A DNA stretch of 64,000 nt from Manis javanica (Eukaryota > Chordata > Mammalia > Pholidota > Manidae). The stretch spans positions 62,001-126,000 of the forward strand of contig NW_027332182.1 in the NCBI RefSeq assembly GCF_040802235.1, read 5' to 3'. Under the pieces are notes generated by a model. The model saw nothing but the letters and a program-made list of their open reading frames with translations. It did not search any database and had not been told where the DNA came from. The translations under genes were made by a program, and so were the position numbers. This document shows positions 35,786 to 49,319 of this stretch, piece by piece. The stretch's first letter is position 1, and each line of letters opens with the position of its first letter.

Positions 35786-36519
35786 TTGAGGAGTCAGAAT
35801 TTTTAACACTCAGAAAAGGTCCCTGTGAATGTCAGTATTTGAAAAATAAAAAATGGTAGTGCATATTTTAAAGTCATAGCCAAAAAAAACAAAAAATATC
35901 CAATTTTCAACATTTGTGAAATACATTTTAGAACATTCCTGTTTTGTGCAGAAGATCTTAAAATAAGTTAATTCATTTTTGAATTTTAGCCAGTTCATTT
36001 GTTAAAAAGTGGAATTTTTTACAGATTTATAATGACTCTGAGATTCATATAACTTAGGAGAAAGGAAAGATCAGGAATTAGAAAAATTCTTGTATTTAGT
36101 TTGAATCTGTCATGTCATGGGTTAGTTTTCTTGTAGTTGATTAATATTGTAGGTGACTAAGTTTTATGACAGAAAGAGATTATATGGGGAGAACCATGAG
36201 AGTTTATCAAGAGCAACAGGCATATTTTTTGTATAACATGTGGAACATAGTAAACATCAATGTCTACAAGGACATACTAAATAAGACAGTTAAAATAAGA
36301 ATTTATTGTTTATTTTCATTATAATTAAACATTGATAATAAACATTTAGTATTTATTGTATATTACAGAAGTCTATATTTAGAATTCTTTGGAGCACTTT
36401 ACTAGTAAAATGATTTTGGAAACGGTGATGGTCATCATCACTAATGAATTGTTGAAGATGTTGAAGTTGTTACTTATCCATAATTTTAGTCTGCACAGTG
36501 AACAGTGTGTAAGCAGACT

Positions 36520-36690
36520 ATATGTTGCCAATGCTGTTATGATTTCACAACTGAGGATAGTAATACAGAAAGAGGGTGACTGTTCCCCCACCAACATCCC
36601 AGTGTAAAGGGACATAACCAGTAAATGGCAGAGTTGAGACAGGAATGTGGTTTCACTGATATCAATGTGTCTCTGTTCTCTGAAGAGACA
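36520..36690 (+). repeat. MIR-like ancient SINE, copy 2
   Basis: ATTTCACAACTGAGGATAGT, GTAAATGGCAGAGTTGAGAC and a following TCTCTGTTCTCTGAAG tail follow the MIR consensus order. It is shared with copies 1b and 3 at the same position. Confidence 0.55.
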
Positions 36691-39353
36691 CACAGCATAG
36701 GGAGATCTTGGCAGGCTGGAGACAATAGATGTAGTTTAGAAAACAATCAATGAAAAGTTTAATTTTAATTCAACATGAATGTTAAAGTATTGAAAACAAA
36801 AACCAGGCCATCTGAGTGTTCCGAACAACTTAATCTCAGTACATTCTCCCATTCTCAGTGATGGAAAGGGTGTTTAAGTATGTGTGCAGCTACTGCACTT
36901 AAATATTTGTGCATAATGGGAAGAAAAAGAGAAAATTGTGTCAAGTCGAGACATGTTTAAGTTCTTCCAGTTCTGCTTTTTAATAAGAATTAAGTATGCA
37001 TCACATACTACCCGTGTTTACACTTTCAGAATATAGTCTTTCCAGTTTATTTGTTTACTTCACCCTGGATCTAGATGACAGAATTCTCTATGTCTAATAT
37101 TAGCTTTTTCAAATTTATAAGAAATTTTCTGATTTCAATAGAAAGAATGGCAAAAGTTCTTGCTCAAAATTCCAGGACTCATCAAAAATTACACTTCCTT
37201 CTCCTCTGGCCATGGCCTTAAATACTGTTTCCTATTAGTGAAAACAATGTTCTTGACTTTTGTTCAGTGTCTCTGTCTTAATTATCTAAGATATAATACA
37301 GCAATCGTTCCTCATCTTTAAATGGCTTTGTAAAGTCCAAATAACAAATGATTCATTCGTGAAATGGAGTTAATGAAGAAAATGATGGAAACATTTCTGA
37401 TAATGCCTGAGTACATTTATAGATTTTGAAATTCTACCTGAACCTGGACTGCATGTGTATATGAATCAGTAAATATAACTCAGTCTCCTAGGATATGTCA
37501 GCATCAAGTATTGCTCTGGCTTAGAAATCTGTACTGTGTCTGGAGTCCAGATCATGACTGTCCAGTGATGCAGAATTTGTCAAAGATTGTGAGCAAGCTC
37601 ATTCCCAGGTCGAGCCATCCCAGGCTATGTGGTCTCCTGGGGTTGGAAGCTCCCTGACCCAGAGCATCTCAGTGCTAAGACAGAAAAATGCGGGTGCTCT
37701 GTTTGTGGTTCCTGGACCACTTCTCTTGGTAGCAGAAGAAATACTGAGGCACCTCTACATAAAACCACTGGGTTTGAGTGGCCACACATCAATTCTACAC
37801 ACAAAACTAATTTCAGAGCTGAAATACTCAGTACAGCTCATTCTCTGATGAGGATAAAGCATATTATGGTAATGGCGATGGTGCTTTAAAACACACATAC
37901 GAAAAGCCCTAAGATGTGGATACATTTGTCTGATAAACTCTTTTATAACAGAATTCTATAACAGGGAGATATTTCTCTCCAAAGCTATTTTAAAGAGATA
38001 CTTAGAAAAATAAATAAACACAGAGAAATGTTTTTCCTGTATTATAATCTTGATAAATGTTTCTAATTATTGTGTAGTCTTGATTGGCAAGAGCTCATGA
38101 GTGACTGTCCTTTTTGGCTTACAGAATGATCTTTATGTAGGGTTAAGTTAATTTATTTGTAAATAAAAGCACACCTTTCAGAATATGTTTTCAATATATA
38201 ACAATTTAAAAGGTTCACTATCTATCTCATAAATTAAATACAAAGGACTGACAAAATTTATGCTCAAAAATGAAATTGGAAGATGATCTTAAGAATACAA
38301 GGGCAAAGGTGCCAAAAGTAGAGGTTCTTGAAGTATATAAAAGGTATTTTGATTTTTAACTTAACTCTGTAACTTTCTATATTTGGGAACATTTTGGACA
38401 GGAAAAAATACTACTTACTGTATTTCTATATGTTTTGACAAATGGCTTTATCCATACCAGTTCCTAGTTACACTTTCCTATTTGAGTGTCTATTACTGAG
38501 CTTCTACTTGCCTGCATGTGTGTTCATGTGTGTCTGCTTTTACTTAGCTGACAACCATCTTTTTTTAACTCTGGGATTTTTCTCTTTTAATAGTATCTGA
38601 GAAGGAATAATTGAAATTTTCAATGAAACTCATAATCATTTTAGAGTAAATATAAGTTTTGAACCCAGGTCTAAATATCTACATATCAGATGAAAGGATC
38701 ACACCTAACCATTCAAATGGATCATATGTTAGAAAAATAATTCTTTCTATAGGCAAGGAGTATTTTGTCCTATCCAAAGTGCTAAATAAAGGTTACTTAC
38801 ATTTTGGTCATGTTTTAATCTCTGAAAAACTTTGCTATAAAAGAGACTATTTCCTTATTATGGCTATTTTACATGTGATGTGAACTCTCCAGTCTTCATA
38901 GATTCACTTCATCCAGGAAGATTTGTTCTAACCTATTGTAAAGGACATAGTATTAGGGCTCCAACCTATCCAGAAAAGGGGGAACTCACTTATCCTCTCA
39001 CTGAGGGAAGACCACCTCATGGCTCTCTGAAAAGGCACATGGTTGCAGCTCTGAGGCTCTGGGGTCTCCCCTGAGTCCTTCCAAGAACTCCCAGGAGGGG
39101 AGGAGGGGGGAGCAGACCAGGAGGGGCAGCTGCCAGTCAGGGACCTGGGGAATCAGACCAGGGAGTAAACCCACAGGTCTGCTTCAGGGAAAAGCATTCT
39201 GTTTGTGATGCTGGTTGTATGGAAAATGACAAGCTTAACAATGAAGCTCAACATTAAGCTAGGAAATCTCCAAGAGATTAAAATCTCTGATGCTGATCTA
39301 CCAAATCAATTTTTTCAGTACCTAGAAGCAAAATCTTCTCTATGTGCCATTAT

Positions 39354-40401
39354 AAAAAAGTTGTTGTCTAAGGGGTTAACATCCAAAATATATAAAGAAC
39401 TCACACACCTAAACACCCAAAAACCAAATAACCCTAGTAAAAAATTGGCAGAGTATATGAACAGACACTTCTCTGAAGAAGAAATTCAGATGACCAACAG
39501 GCACATGAAAAGATGCTCCACATCGCTACTTATCAGGGAAATGCAAATGAAAACCACAATGAGATATCACCTCACACCAGCTAGGATGGCCAACATAGAA
39601 AAGACTAGCAACAAAATTGTTGGCAAGGATGTGGAGAAAGGGGATCCCTCCTACACTGCTGCTGGAAATGTAAACTAGTTCAACCATTGTGGAAAGCAGT
39701 ATGGAGATTCATCCCCAAACTAAAAATACAATTAACATTTGACCCAGGAATTCCACTCCTAGGAACTAATCCTAAGAATGAAGAAGCCCAGTTTCAAAAA
39801 GACATATGCACCCCTATGTTTATCACAGCACTATTTATAATAGCCAAGAAATAGAAGCAACCTAAGTGTCCATCAATAGATGAATGGCTAAAGAAGAGCT
39901 TGTACATATACACAATGGAATATTATTCAGCCATAAGAAGAAAACAACTCCTACCATTTGCAACAACATGGATGGAGCCTTGAGGGTATTATGCTCAGTG
40001 AAATAAGCCAAGTAGAAAAGACAAGTACCAAATGATTTCACTCATCTGTGGAGCATAAGAACAAAGCAAAAACTGAAGGAACAAAGCAGCAGCAGACTCA
40101 GAACCCAAGATCGAACTAACAGTTGCCAAAGGGAAAGCGACTGGGGAGTGTGGGTGGGAAGGAAGGGATGAAAGGGAAAAAGGGGCATTACTATTAGCAT
40201 GCACAATGTGGGTCGGGGAGCACAGGGAAGGCAGTATAACACAGAGAAGACAAGTAGTGTTTCTATAGCATCTTACTACGCTGATGGACAGTGACTGTAT
40301 TGGGGTATGTGGTGGGGACTTGACAATGGGGGAAATCTGGTAACCACAATGTTGCTCATGTGATTGTATATTAATGATACCAATAAAAAAGTTGTTGTCT
40401 A
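39354..40401 (+). mobile_element. 5'-truncated L1 with perfect 17-bp target duplication
   Basis: The L1 body runs from 39,371 to 40,384. It covers the ORF2 C-terminal region ([17 protein letters not shown] and MRYHLTPARM in the frame at 39,205-39,678) and a complete 3'UTR ending GATACCAATAAAAAA. Both ends carry AAAAAAGTTGTTGTCTA (39,354-39,370 and 40,385-40,401). Copy 3 keeps the empty site at about 59,675-59,700 (ATAAATAAGCTGTTGTCCAGAATAAG split here by the insertion). ORF2 is truncated and interrupted, so it is not mobile. Confidence 0.95.
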
Positions 40402-41759
40402 GAACAAGAATTTTTGTAAGTAAAGGTTAAATATTAGGTCTTTTACAGTGTCTCTACATCTTACACAGACATATTCTTTACTGAATATTCAGATGTGAAA
40501 TATCTAAAGAAACCATTTGAGCTAATTTCTGCCTTCATTGTGTATGTTTATTTGTTTTTATATTAACAATTATATTAGCGAGGGTTTTAAAATATTTATA
40601 TTTCAGTGACAGGTTTTAATATTTTAAAGTTAGGATCTATTGCAGGTTACAAGAAGTGATTTCAAAATCTAGAAAAAATGACATTTTCTGTAGGGATTAT
40701 CAATTTCACGATTTATTATTTCTTCCTGCTGAAATAGATGTACTTACTCTTATCCTTATCCATTCTCTGTTTTTTGTTTAAAATGATGAAACCAGAGTAA
40801 TAATTACAAACATATAATCAGTAAGAAGTACTTAAAATCCTGCCTGAATCACATAAAGAATATAAAATTGAACGTGAGAGAAAATTTTTTTGAGAAGGGA
40901 ATGCACTGCTTAGAAATCTAGAAGTAGCTTCCCTAAGTGTGTAGAAGTATGAGATGAACATTTCAGATATGCAACATTTACGAAAAGGCTGAAATCATAG
41001 ACAAAGAATTAGAGAGAACCCCTTTATTTCTGTCAAACAGAGATTCGCTTCTGTGGGAAATTCTCTAGTTGTTTGGCAGCTCTGTCCTCTGAGGGGCAGC
41101 CCAGGAGCTGAGAAAAGAAATCATCAGGGATATACTCAGTAACCTCAAGTTCAAGTTCCAGTCTTTCCCATGGGGCCCTTTCGTTCCCATTTTTCCGTGT
41201 GCAGCTCACAGATTCCAGGATTATCAGAGAATGTTCTGGGCCTTGAGGCCCCCAGGTAAAGAGCAGAATCATGTTTTTAGAGCTCAGGGAACTGGAGTCC
41301 CCTCCAGGATTGACTTGGCTTTCACAGAAACTGGTAACTGAACAGTCACAGTTAAAAGATAACATCTATGATTCTCTTCCCTCTTCATACTTCATAATAT
41401 TTTATTAAGTTAACATAAATTCCTTAAATAATTAAGGGAATTAAGAATTTCAACCATTTGCTTCATATTTTGTCATTATTGAAACCTTTGCTATTTGGTA
41501 TAATACATTATTTGTTATTTACTGAAATACTCCTCAATTTTGTGTTGTCAAAAGTTTTCCCTTGATGCCAAAAGAAGAAATAAACAACACATCACCAAAC
41601 AAACCACAGATATTTATAAAATATTTGCAAATAGTGTATCCAATAAGAGAATTTATCTAAGATATACAGAAGAATGGGTACATAATTCTCATCACACAAT
41701 CAGAAAAAAGCTTATGACGTTGACAAATAATATGGTAATCCCCTTCAATACCTAAGTAT

Positions 41760-42780
41760 TATCAACACACACTTTATTGAGTGTTTTTTTCATGAATTCA
41801 TCTTGATTTTGTCAAACATGTTTTCTGTATCTATTGAGATTTCGCCTTTCTTGGGTAACGCTGATGATTCACCTGGAGTTGGGGTTGGTGTGCTCTGTGC
41901 AGGGCATTCTTGGTATCCTGCTCCAGTCTGCCTTTGAAGACCAATGTAGCTGGAGAAGTAGTGGAATTGGGAATCCCAGGAGGCTCCATGCCAGGGCCAC
42001 CAGGGTGGAATGGCTGTTGCTGAATCTATCCAATGTGTGGGATCTCAGGGAGTGTCACAATGGGGGTGATATGTTGGAACAGCAGGGCCTTTTTTAGGCT
42101 TTTGTGTTCCTGGAATGTGCCATATCCCCCCCTGTTGGAATGTCTGTGGCCAGGGTCGGCATATATAGAAGCACTCAGGGCATGTTGTACTCTGGCCAGC
42201 TTTGAGGGACAGCTGGAGTTGCTGAGGGCCAGGGGCAAGGAGCATGCTAGCATGGCGCTAGCAGGACAGCTACAGCACCTGCTTCTGCTAACAGTATCTA
42301 GAAGGATGGAGAATGTAAAGAATGGTTCTTATTGGCATCTGACACTGGAGATAGTGTCAGAAGTTCCTCAACCATTTGTCACATACTAGTTTCTCTTTAA
42401 TCTACTGTTTTATATCCTGTAGTTATGGGCAGGTGAGTCTTTCCATGCACCTTGTTATACACTTCTAATGCAGGTCCCTGTGACAGTGAGCTTACCATCA
42501 TTACCGGGGCTCTGTCTCTCCTATCCTCCTCTCTGAGGTTCCTTTATTTGGTTGCACAGAAACTGCCAATCAGCCATCAGCTATTCTTCTGGAAGAATAG
42601 CTCTGTATGTGTGTGCAGGTGTGGTGGGTCCACGGAAGGCAGTGGGTTATGGTCTTCCTACACCAAGCTCTTGGATCACCTGCAAATTCCTGTACCTTTA
42701 ACTTGTTTTGTTAAATCTTTATGCCATCTTCAATTCTTAAGGATCACTTTGCCAGGTAGATTATTCTAGGTCTGAAGATT
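41760..42780. other. Spacer after copy 2, origin unclear
   Basis: It begins with an antisense L1-like phrase (ATCTATTGAGATTTCGCC at about 41,831-41,848), then changes to GC-richer sequence (41,870-42,350) with small frames on both strands and no recognised family. It may be an L1 untranslated region or another old repeat. Confidence 0.4.
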
Positions 42781-45050
42781 TTAATGCTTTCTCTAATTTG
42801 GATATATTGTGACACTCTCCTCCAGCCTGCAACATTTCTGGTAAAAACATCTCTTTTCTGTTTAGAACTATTGACAATTTAATTTAATGTACTTCCTTGT
42901 ATGTCTGTGGGTTTATTTTGTTTAGAATTAACTAGCCTTCCCTGATAACAAAATATGTTTCCTTCCCCAGGTTAGGGAAATTTTCATCCACTTTTTGAAA
43001 GAAGTTTTCTAATCCTTTTTCTCTCTCCTCTTTCTGAGACCCCAGGCATGAAAATGTTGCTCCACTTGTTTGTCCCCTAAGTCCTTCAACCTATGTTCAC
43101 TTTTTCATTATTTTCCCTTGATGCTCTTCTTGGCTGAGTTCTCCTACACTATCTTCAGTTTCCCTGATCCTTTCATCTACTTTTTTGTTGACCTCCTCTA
43201 GTGTATTATTCAGTGTAGTTATTGTATTCTTCATATCTGTGATGTTTCCTCGGTGCTTTCTTATATTATCCATCACATTGTGGAAGTCTTAAGTCTGTTT
43301 ATCCATTCTTCTTCGAAGTTGTGTGAGCATTTTATCACAATTATTATACAAACCTTTGTTCAGGTAAATCACTCATCTCCATTTCATTGATGATTATTTT
43401 CTGATGTTTTATCTGTGTTTTGTTTGGAACATGTTCCTCTCTGATCACTTTGCTTTGCTCTCTGTTTTTATTTCTATCCAGGACATTCAATAGATGGCAC
43501 TCCCAGCATTGAAGGGTCGACTTCTATTAGAGAGAAATGGAGTCATTCATTTATATTTAGTGATGGCAGATTTCTGTTGTTGGATGTTGTAGAGTTTATC
43601 TGTCCCTTCACTTAATGAAGAATATCATGGCTGCTTTCAATTTGGGGAATTAAGAATAAAGATGGTGCTAGTATCCTTGTCCAGATTTTTCTGTGGACAA
43701 TTTTTATGTCCCTTCAGACAATACTGAGTGCAGTTGCTGGATCATATGGTAAGTGTGCCTTTAGTTTTATGAGGAACACCCTTCCAATATGATTCTCCCA
43801 TTGTGTATTCCCACCAGTGATGTGTGTCAGTTCCTGTTGCTCATCATCCTTGACAGCATTTGGTGTTGTCAGTTTTCTGGATTTGGGCCTTTGTAATGTG
43901 TGTGCAGGGGTGTCTCATTGTTTTAATTTGCATTTCTGTGATGACAGATAATACAGAGCATTTATTTATATGCTTATTTAAGTTTATATGATTTTTGGTA
44001 AGGTGATTGATCAGGTTTTTGGCACAATTTTTAACGAGATAGTTTTCTTTGTGTAGTTTTAAGTATATTTTCAGGTATGGTCTTCAAGCAGATGTTTTTT
44101 TGCATTTTTCCCCCAGGCAGTGGCTTACTATCCCAGGTTCCTCACAGTATCCCTCACAGAGTTGAAGATTTTAATTTTAATGGTGTTTACCTTGTCCAAC
44201 ATTTGTTTCATGGGTCATGCATCTTCATTATTGAGCCTGGAGGACAGAGCTTGTGTCACTCCTCCATCATTCATGTGGCTCTGTCTCTGCGTGGATGGAT
44301 GGGATGTGGGGCACCCATCTGACACTCAGTGGCTTCTCACATGTGATGGGCAGGGCACTTACCCAGCCCAGTTCTAGCTGGTGGTGGAAAGAGCACCCCT
44401 GGTGTTAGTAGACAGAGGAAAGGTAGCAAAATTGGTGGCTGTCAGCTCCATCCATGGAGTGGTAGGATGACAGTGAGTATGTGCAGTTTAGCAGAGCTTC
44501 CATCCCTGGATGAAGACCCTGCAGTTTCCTGCCTCTCTGGAAGTGCCTTCAAAATGAGTAAGTGGGTCTCCCTTGCATTTTGTCTCAACAATTTTCACTC
44601 TGCTGCTTTTGCAGTGCAGCTCAGGGTGGAAGGGTCTGCTCACAAGTCCTTCAAGGGTAGAATCTTTGTTCCCTATAATTCTATGATTTTCCTGGTCTCA
44701 ATCCACGTTGATTTTAGAACCAGACATATGAGGGGCTTGTCTTTCTTGTGCTAACCCTTGGTCAGCATATCTGATGTGGAACACAAACCCTTCAAGTGAA
44801 AGTGCCATATGTGCGGATCCCTCTTGTGTGCAGGGTCAGTGCATGTGGGTGGGGTTCCATGAAAGCCTTTATCTGTGCCTTTCCTAACCTTGATGTATCT
44901 CTTCTCACTGTTGCTGTGGAGGTGAGGTTCATACAGTTCTGAGGTCTTTATCGGTGGTTGATTATTTCATTTGAAGCTGTGAATTTACTATGTTCATGGG
45001 AAGAGGCAAATTTAAGGACTTCCTATTCTGTCATCTGGAAACACTCTCCA
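42780..45050 (-). mobile_element. Antisense L1-derived fragments
   Basis: Three phases are visible. 42,800-43,480 is pyrimidine-rich (CCTGATCCTTTCATCTAC, CAGTGTAGTTATTGTATTCTTC), like L1 5'UTR/ORF1 in antisense. 43,660-44,220 is an old L1 ORF2-end to linker pattern (TTTGCATTTCTGTGATGACA). 44,240-45,045 is a GC-richer block ending CCTATTCTGTCATCTGGAAAC, which could be an L1 5'UTR. All are strongly diverged and their joins are uncertain. Confidence 0.5.
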
Positions 45051-45850
45051 GGAGATTTATAGTGTCATATGACCATTTTGTATTACCTTTATTATTGGTA
45101 CATTAGAAGTTTATCATTTGATGGGTTTTCAAAAATACATACGCATGTTCAGTGCCAATCTGTTATTAGGGAATTTTTTACAAAACATTCCTGATGCTCT
45201 AACTCAGCCACCCTCTCTATCTTCCCTTCATAAGCAACAACTATTAGGGATTCTTTTCCAGAATAGTCTGGCCAGATCTTCATATATGTGGAGTTTACTA
45301 TATGATTTTTCCAGTCCAAATAACATTTTTATGTTTGTTTCTGACATCTATAGAGTTTTCTTTTTCTTAAATGTGGCTAGGTAATAAGACAATGAGGGAA
45401 TGTACAAGAATTTGCTGATTATTCTTCTGCCAGATACAGGGAAGTTACAGTTTGGGGCTATTACAAGCAGTATTTTATGAATATTCTTTTAGAAGGCTTA
45501 TATTTAAATGGGGTTATTTGCATTGGTCAATACCTAGGGCATTGTTCTGCATGTGTGTTTATTTGTTAAGTAACAGCTATTAATTTAAAGAGATATTGTT
45601 GCATCTTCTCACAATGCCACCAAAGGGAAATGAGAGCTCTTGTTGTAGCACATCCTTGCTAAATTCAACATTTTTAATCTTATTTTTGATAGTATAATTA
45701 TAGTTTTGGGGGGATTATTGTCATGTACTTATTGGGCTTTGCTCATATATATTGTGAGATGAGTTTTCCAATCCTTTTCCACATTTATTTGGTCATTTGT
45801 CCATTCCTGAGTTGCAAACATTAAAGGGCAGGTGCTCTGAAGGTTTCCAG
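45050..45850 (-). mobile_element. Old antisense L1 fragment
   Basis: The layout of CTTCTCACAATGCCACCAAAGG, TAGCACATCCTTGCTAAATTC and CCAATCCTTTTCCACATTTA matches the antisense ORF2 C-terminal region of ancient L1s. No frame remains open. Confidence 0.45.
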
Positions 45851-46510
45851 ATCTGACAAATCAGGAATGTGTGTTATTCTGGGAGACAATTTCAGAAGGT
45901 ATTTCAATGTGATAGGAGTAACTGGCGTGCTGATATTCTCATGGTGATTGACCAGGTAAGATGTGGACTGAAAATCAACTACTAGAATTTACAATTTGAA
46001 GGTCATTAACTGCCTTGATGAGAGGCATATGGTGCAGTATTGGGGACATTGACTGGTCAGAATGGGTTTAAGAGAAAATGCCAGGTGAGCATTGGAGACA
46101 GAACCAATAATGTGTGTGAGGTGATATAAACATTAGCGCTCACCAGAGCCTCTAGTCTGGAAGAGAGTTCTAGAGACTCCCCCACCATTTGGCCAGTGCT
46201 ACAAGTGAAAAACCTATTACCTTCACTAATAGTGGGTGAGCCTTTTAAACCCTCTAAACTGAGTTTTTTTCTGACCCAGGGCAGGCTGGTCTGTATTACA
46301 GTCCCTCAGTGATATGCCTCCATACTTAAGGTCTGATTTGGAGTCTTTTATTTCTTCATTTATCCCACATTTTATAGAAGGTGTTTTCTCTGGCATCATT
46401 TCTTCCTAAGGGTGATTTGCTCTGTGTCTAGAAGATTTGGTGTACATGTGTGTACCAAGAGTTTGAGTTCTGGCTCTTTATAAGGTACAGTCTTAGACTG
46501 TCTCCAGGAA
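45851..46510. other. Unassigned sequence
   Basis: No coding frame of known type and no recognised repeat is seen. It leads directly into the first copy of the 186-bp direct repeat. Confidence 0.4.
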
Positions 46511-46696
46511 TGAATGTTGTACAAAGCAATATTTCCATAGCTTAAAAAAAAAGCTGAAGTACATTTTCTAAAATAAGGGCTGAATGCAACAGTAGATGTA
46601 TTAAATTTCAAATAAAGTAGGAGCCTGGTTTCTCTTGGTTGCTGCATATTGTTATATCCTAAGGACACTTGATAAATCCTTAGTAAGTATAACCTG
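46511..46696. repeat. 186-bp direct repeat, first copy
   Basis: From TGAATGTTGTACAAAGC to GTAAGTATAACCTG, this matches 46,900-47,085 at every position except one (C at 46,634, T at 47,023). It includes an uninterrupted run of nine A in both copies. 203 bp of unrelated sequence separates the copies. Confidence 0.97.
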
Positions 46697-46899
46697 CAAA
46701 TGCTGATAATCTGGAAAGGATAATGTAGGGTTTCTAAATGTTTTTGCCTACTTACTAGCATATAACTTGCAGGTTAAAACATCCTGATAACTGGTGATGC
46801 AATTATTTAAAAAAGATATGTATGAGGGAACTAGAAATAGATAATACATGTTTCATAAATGGATACCTAAGGGTAAATATTTTTTATTAAAACAAGCCA

Positions 46900-47085
46900 T
46901 GAATGTTGTACAAAGCAATATTTCCATAGCTTAAAAAAAAAGCTGAAGTACATTTTCTAAAATAAGGGCTGAATGCAACAGTAGATGTATTAAATTTCAA
47001 ATAAAGTAGGAGCCTGGTTTCTTTTGGTTGCTGCATATTGTTATATCCTAAGGACACTTGATAAATCCTTAGTAAGTATAACCTG
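46900..47085. repeat. 186-bp direct repeat, second copy
   Basis: This is the second member of the pair at a fixed offset of 389 bp. Similarity begins and ends sharply on both sides (AACAAGCCA before, AAAATTTAAATT after), so the duplicated block is defined to the base. It shows no coding or transposon signal. Confidence 0.97.
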
Positions 47086-47739
47086 AAAATTTAAATTACC
47101 ATGCTGCAAAACAAGGAACTTGAATATTTTATCAAGTTCACACAGTACTGGTAAAGGAGACAAAATATCATTATTCCGAGGACAATGGCTTACAAGAGGA
47201 GAGTTGGGAAATATAATATGGACTTAGGGGCCGAAGTGGAATTTACAAACATCAGGAGAATGTACAGTTGCTTTCCTTCAGCAAAATGATGCAGGTAGCT
47301 TATTTTTGTCTTTCATAATGCATGATTAGCTTTCATAAATGTGAGGTTGTAAAATGCATGAAGTTGTAGGGGCTCTAGAGACAACATATCAAAAATCCAT
47401 GCACAGGTCATTCAATTTGTCTTTTTAATACTAAGCTATTGGTTTCAGGTAGAAAAATTGCATGCATATAACTTGTTTAATGAATATTTGTCTCCTTGTT
47501 TTCTGGACATTCTAAACATGAGAAATAGAAGGTTGGTCTCACAAGGTCTGAAAGATTCTAAAGTATTGGTGGATTGCTTATGTAAATCTCTAAGTGTATA
47601 TACGTGTGTGTGTGTTGTTCTAATACATTAAGCTTCTAGTCATGAAGGAAAAGATATGTTTAGAGAAAATACCCAAATGTATGTCAGTTCATTATGCCCA
47701 TAGAGCTATAGGGAAGTATTTAGTCCAATTCCATTTATG
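47086..47739. other. Unassigned spacer
   Basis: AT-rich. A short GTGTGTGTGT run lies at about 47,605. No recognised gene or repeat. Confidence 0.4.
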
Positions 47740-48420
47740 CAGCTCCGTGTAGGCTGTCCTTGAGTGGCTTCTTATTTTTCTGTATTTTTGTGGTATCTTT
47801 CAAAATTAATCAAGTTTAATATATATCAATTGGTCATTACTAATATTATGACAGCTGGTTCTTTTTCAGTGTCAAAAAACTCCTAGCCATAAGGTCATGA
47901 AGATATATTTCTGGTATTTTCTAGATGGTTTATTGTTTTGCTATTTACATTTCTATATTCTTTTACTATTGTCTTCCTTTTAAGCATGACTGGAGATAGA
48001 GGTCAAGAATAATTACTTCCATAGTATTATCAGATTGATTCACCATTATTTATTACGAGGATAGTCTATTCTCCCATGTCTCTCTAGTAGCACATTTGTT
48101 ATATACCTACTGTCTGTATCTGAGTGGGTCATTTTTTGAATTCTGTTCTTTCATCTGATCTATGTGTGTCTCTCTGATCCAGTAATTACTTATGTGCAAT
48201 AAGAAGTCTTGATAATGGATTATATAAGTATCCCAGCTTTTTTTATTATTCAGCATCTTTAAGTAATCTCAACCCTTTGAATTTAAGATTTCCTTATGCT
48301 TCGCCTTTTCACTTTCAGGGTAAACTTTAGGATAAACATTAAATCTTCTTGAATGACTATACTTGATTTCAAGTTTTGAGTCCAGGAAAAAGAATATGCT
48401 TCAGTTAAGTAGGTGTTTAA
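47740..48420 (-). mobile_element. Old antisense L1 ORF2 fragment
   Basis: The order CTCCCATGTCTCTCTAG, ATTCTGTTCTTTCATCTGATC, GATCCAGTAATTAC and TCCCAGCTTTTTTT follows the antisense RT-thumb region of ancient L1s (the equivalent phrase in the younger L1 here is at 51,965-52,030). Confidence 0.5.
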
Positions 48421-48599
48421 TTTTTGTAGTACAGCTTCTGGGTAAAGAACTGAATTTTCAGTAGAGAATTTGTAAGGGTTTATTTTTGGTCATGTAAACT
48501 ATGTTTAAACATCATTTCCTAATGGTAATTTCTTTTCATAATGTAATAAATTCTGTGATTGGAATTATATTAATTACAATAGTTTGTTTTACCGAATTT

Positions 48600-49060
48600 T
48601 AAGAAATCACTTTACTGAGGTATGATGGACATAATGTTTGATATATACAACTCGATGACCTTGGGGATCAGAATAACCCATGAAACCTTCATCACCATGA
48701 GGCCGCAGACACATCCATCGCATCTGGAGGTTTCCTCACTCACCCTGAGCAAACTTCAGTGTGTAATAAGGTGTTTTTACGTCTAGCCACTGTGCTGTAC
48801 GGTTAATCTACAGAAAGATTCATCTTGAATAACTAACGGTTTGCACCCTTTGGCCATCACCTGCACATTTTCGCCTCTTTCAAGCCCCTAGTTACCTCCA
48901 TTTTACCCTCTTCTATGAGTTTAATTATTTTCCGTATAAAAGTGAGACCATACCATGTTTGGATTTCAGTGTCTAGCTTATTTCACTTAATATAATATCC
49001 TCCAGATTTATGAATTTTCTCAGAAAGGACATATATTCCTAGCCAATTTTCTTAAAGTTG
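48600..49060 (-). mobile_element. Old antisense L1 3'-end fragment
   Basis: CTTTACTGAGGTATGATGGACATAATG, the CATCACCATGAGG stretch and CTAGCTTATTTCACTTAATATAATATCCTCCAG (in pieces) match the 3'UTR to ORF2-end layout of old L1 families in antisense. Confidence 0.55.
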
Positions 49061-49319
49061 TGTTTTGAAACAGTGTTTTATTTTTCCAATACATTATATT
49101 TTTGGCATAACATTTCTAATGATGTCTTCTTTATATATTATCCCATAAAAATGTATCAACAGAATTTCATGAAGTAAGGATACCCTTATATTGATGATAG
49201 ATGAAGAAGAACAAAATGTATTTACTACAGAGTAGAAGCTTTCTTTGAAACTTTACAGTAGTAATAATTTTCCTATTTCTTTATTACATTCACCAAGGAT
49301 TAAATATATTTTACAATTT

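Larger units (their letters stand above)
32770..41760. repeat. Duplicated OR segment, copy 2
   Basis: It contains a GC-richer block (32,770-33,200), OR-D, a long 5' flank and one inserted L1. It aligns with copy 3 over nearly its whole length. Examples are 39,050-39,180 against 59,390-59,490 and 41,000-41,120 against 60,270-60,390, which look around 85-90% identical by eye. The old L1 tail (35,480-35,785) and MIR-like sequence (36,520-36,690) are shared. Confidence 0.8.

Noticed and set aside
46511..47085. A two-LTR mini-element formed by the 186-bp repeats
   Set aside because: The repeats lack TG...CA ends, polyadenylation signals and flanking target duplications, and the 203-bp interior has no element features.
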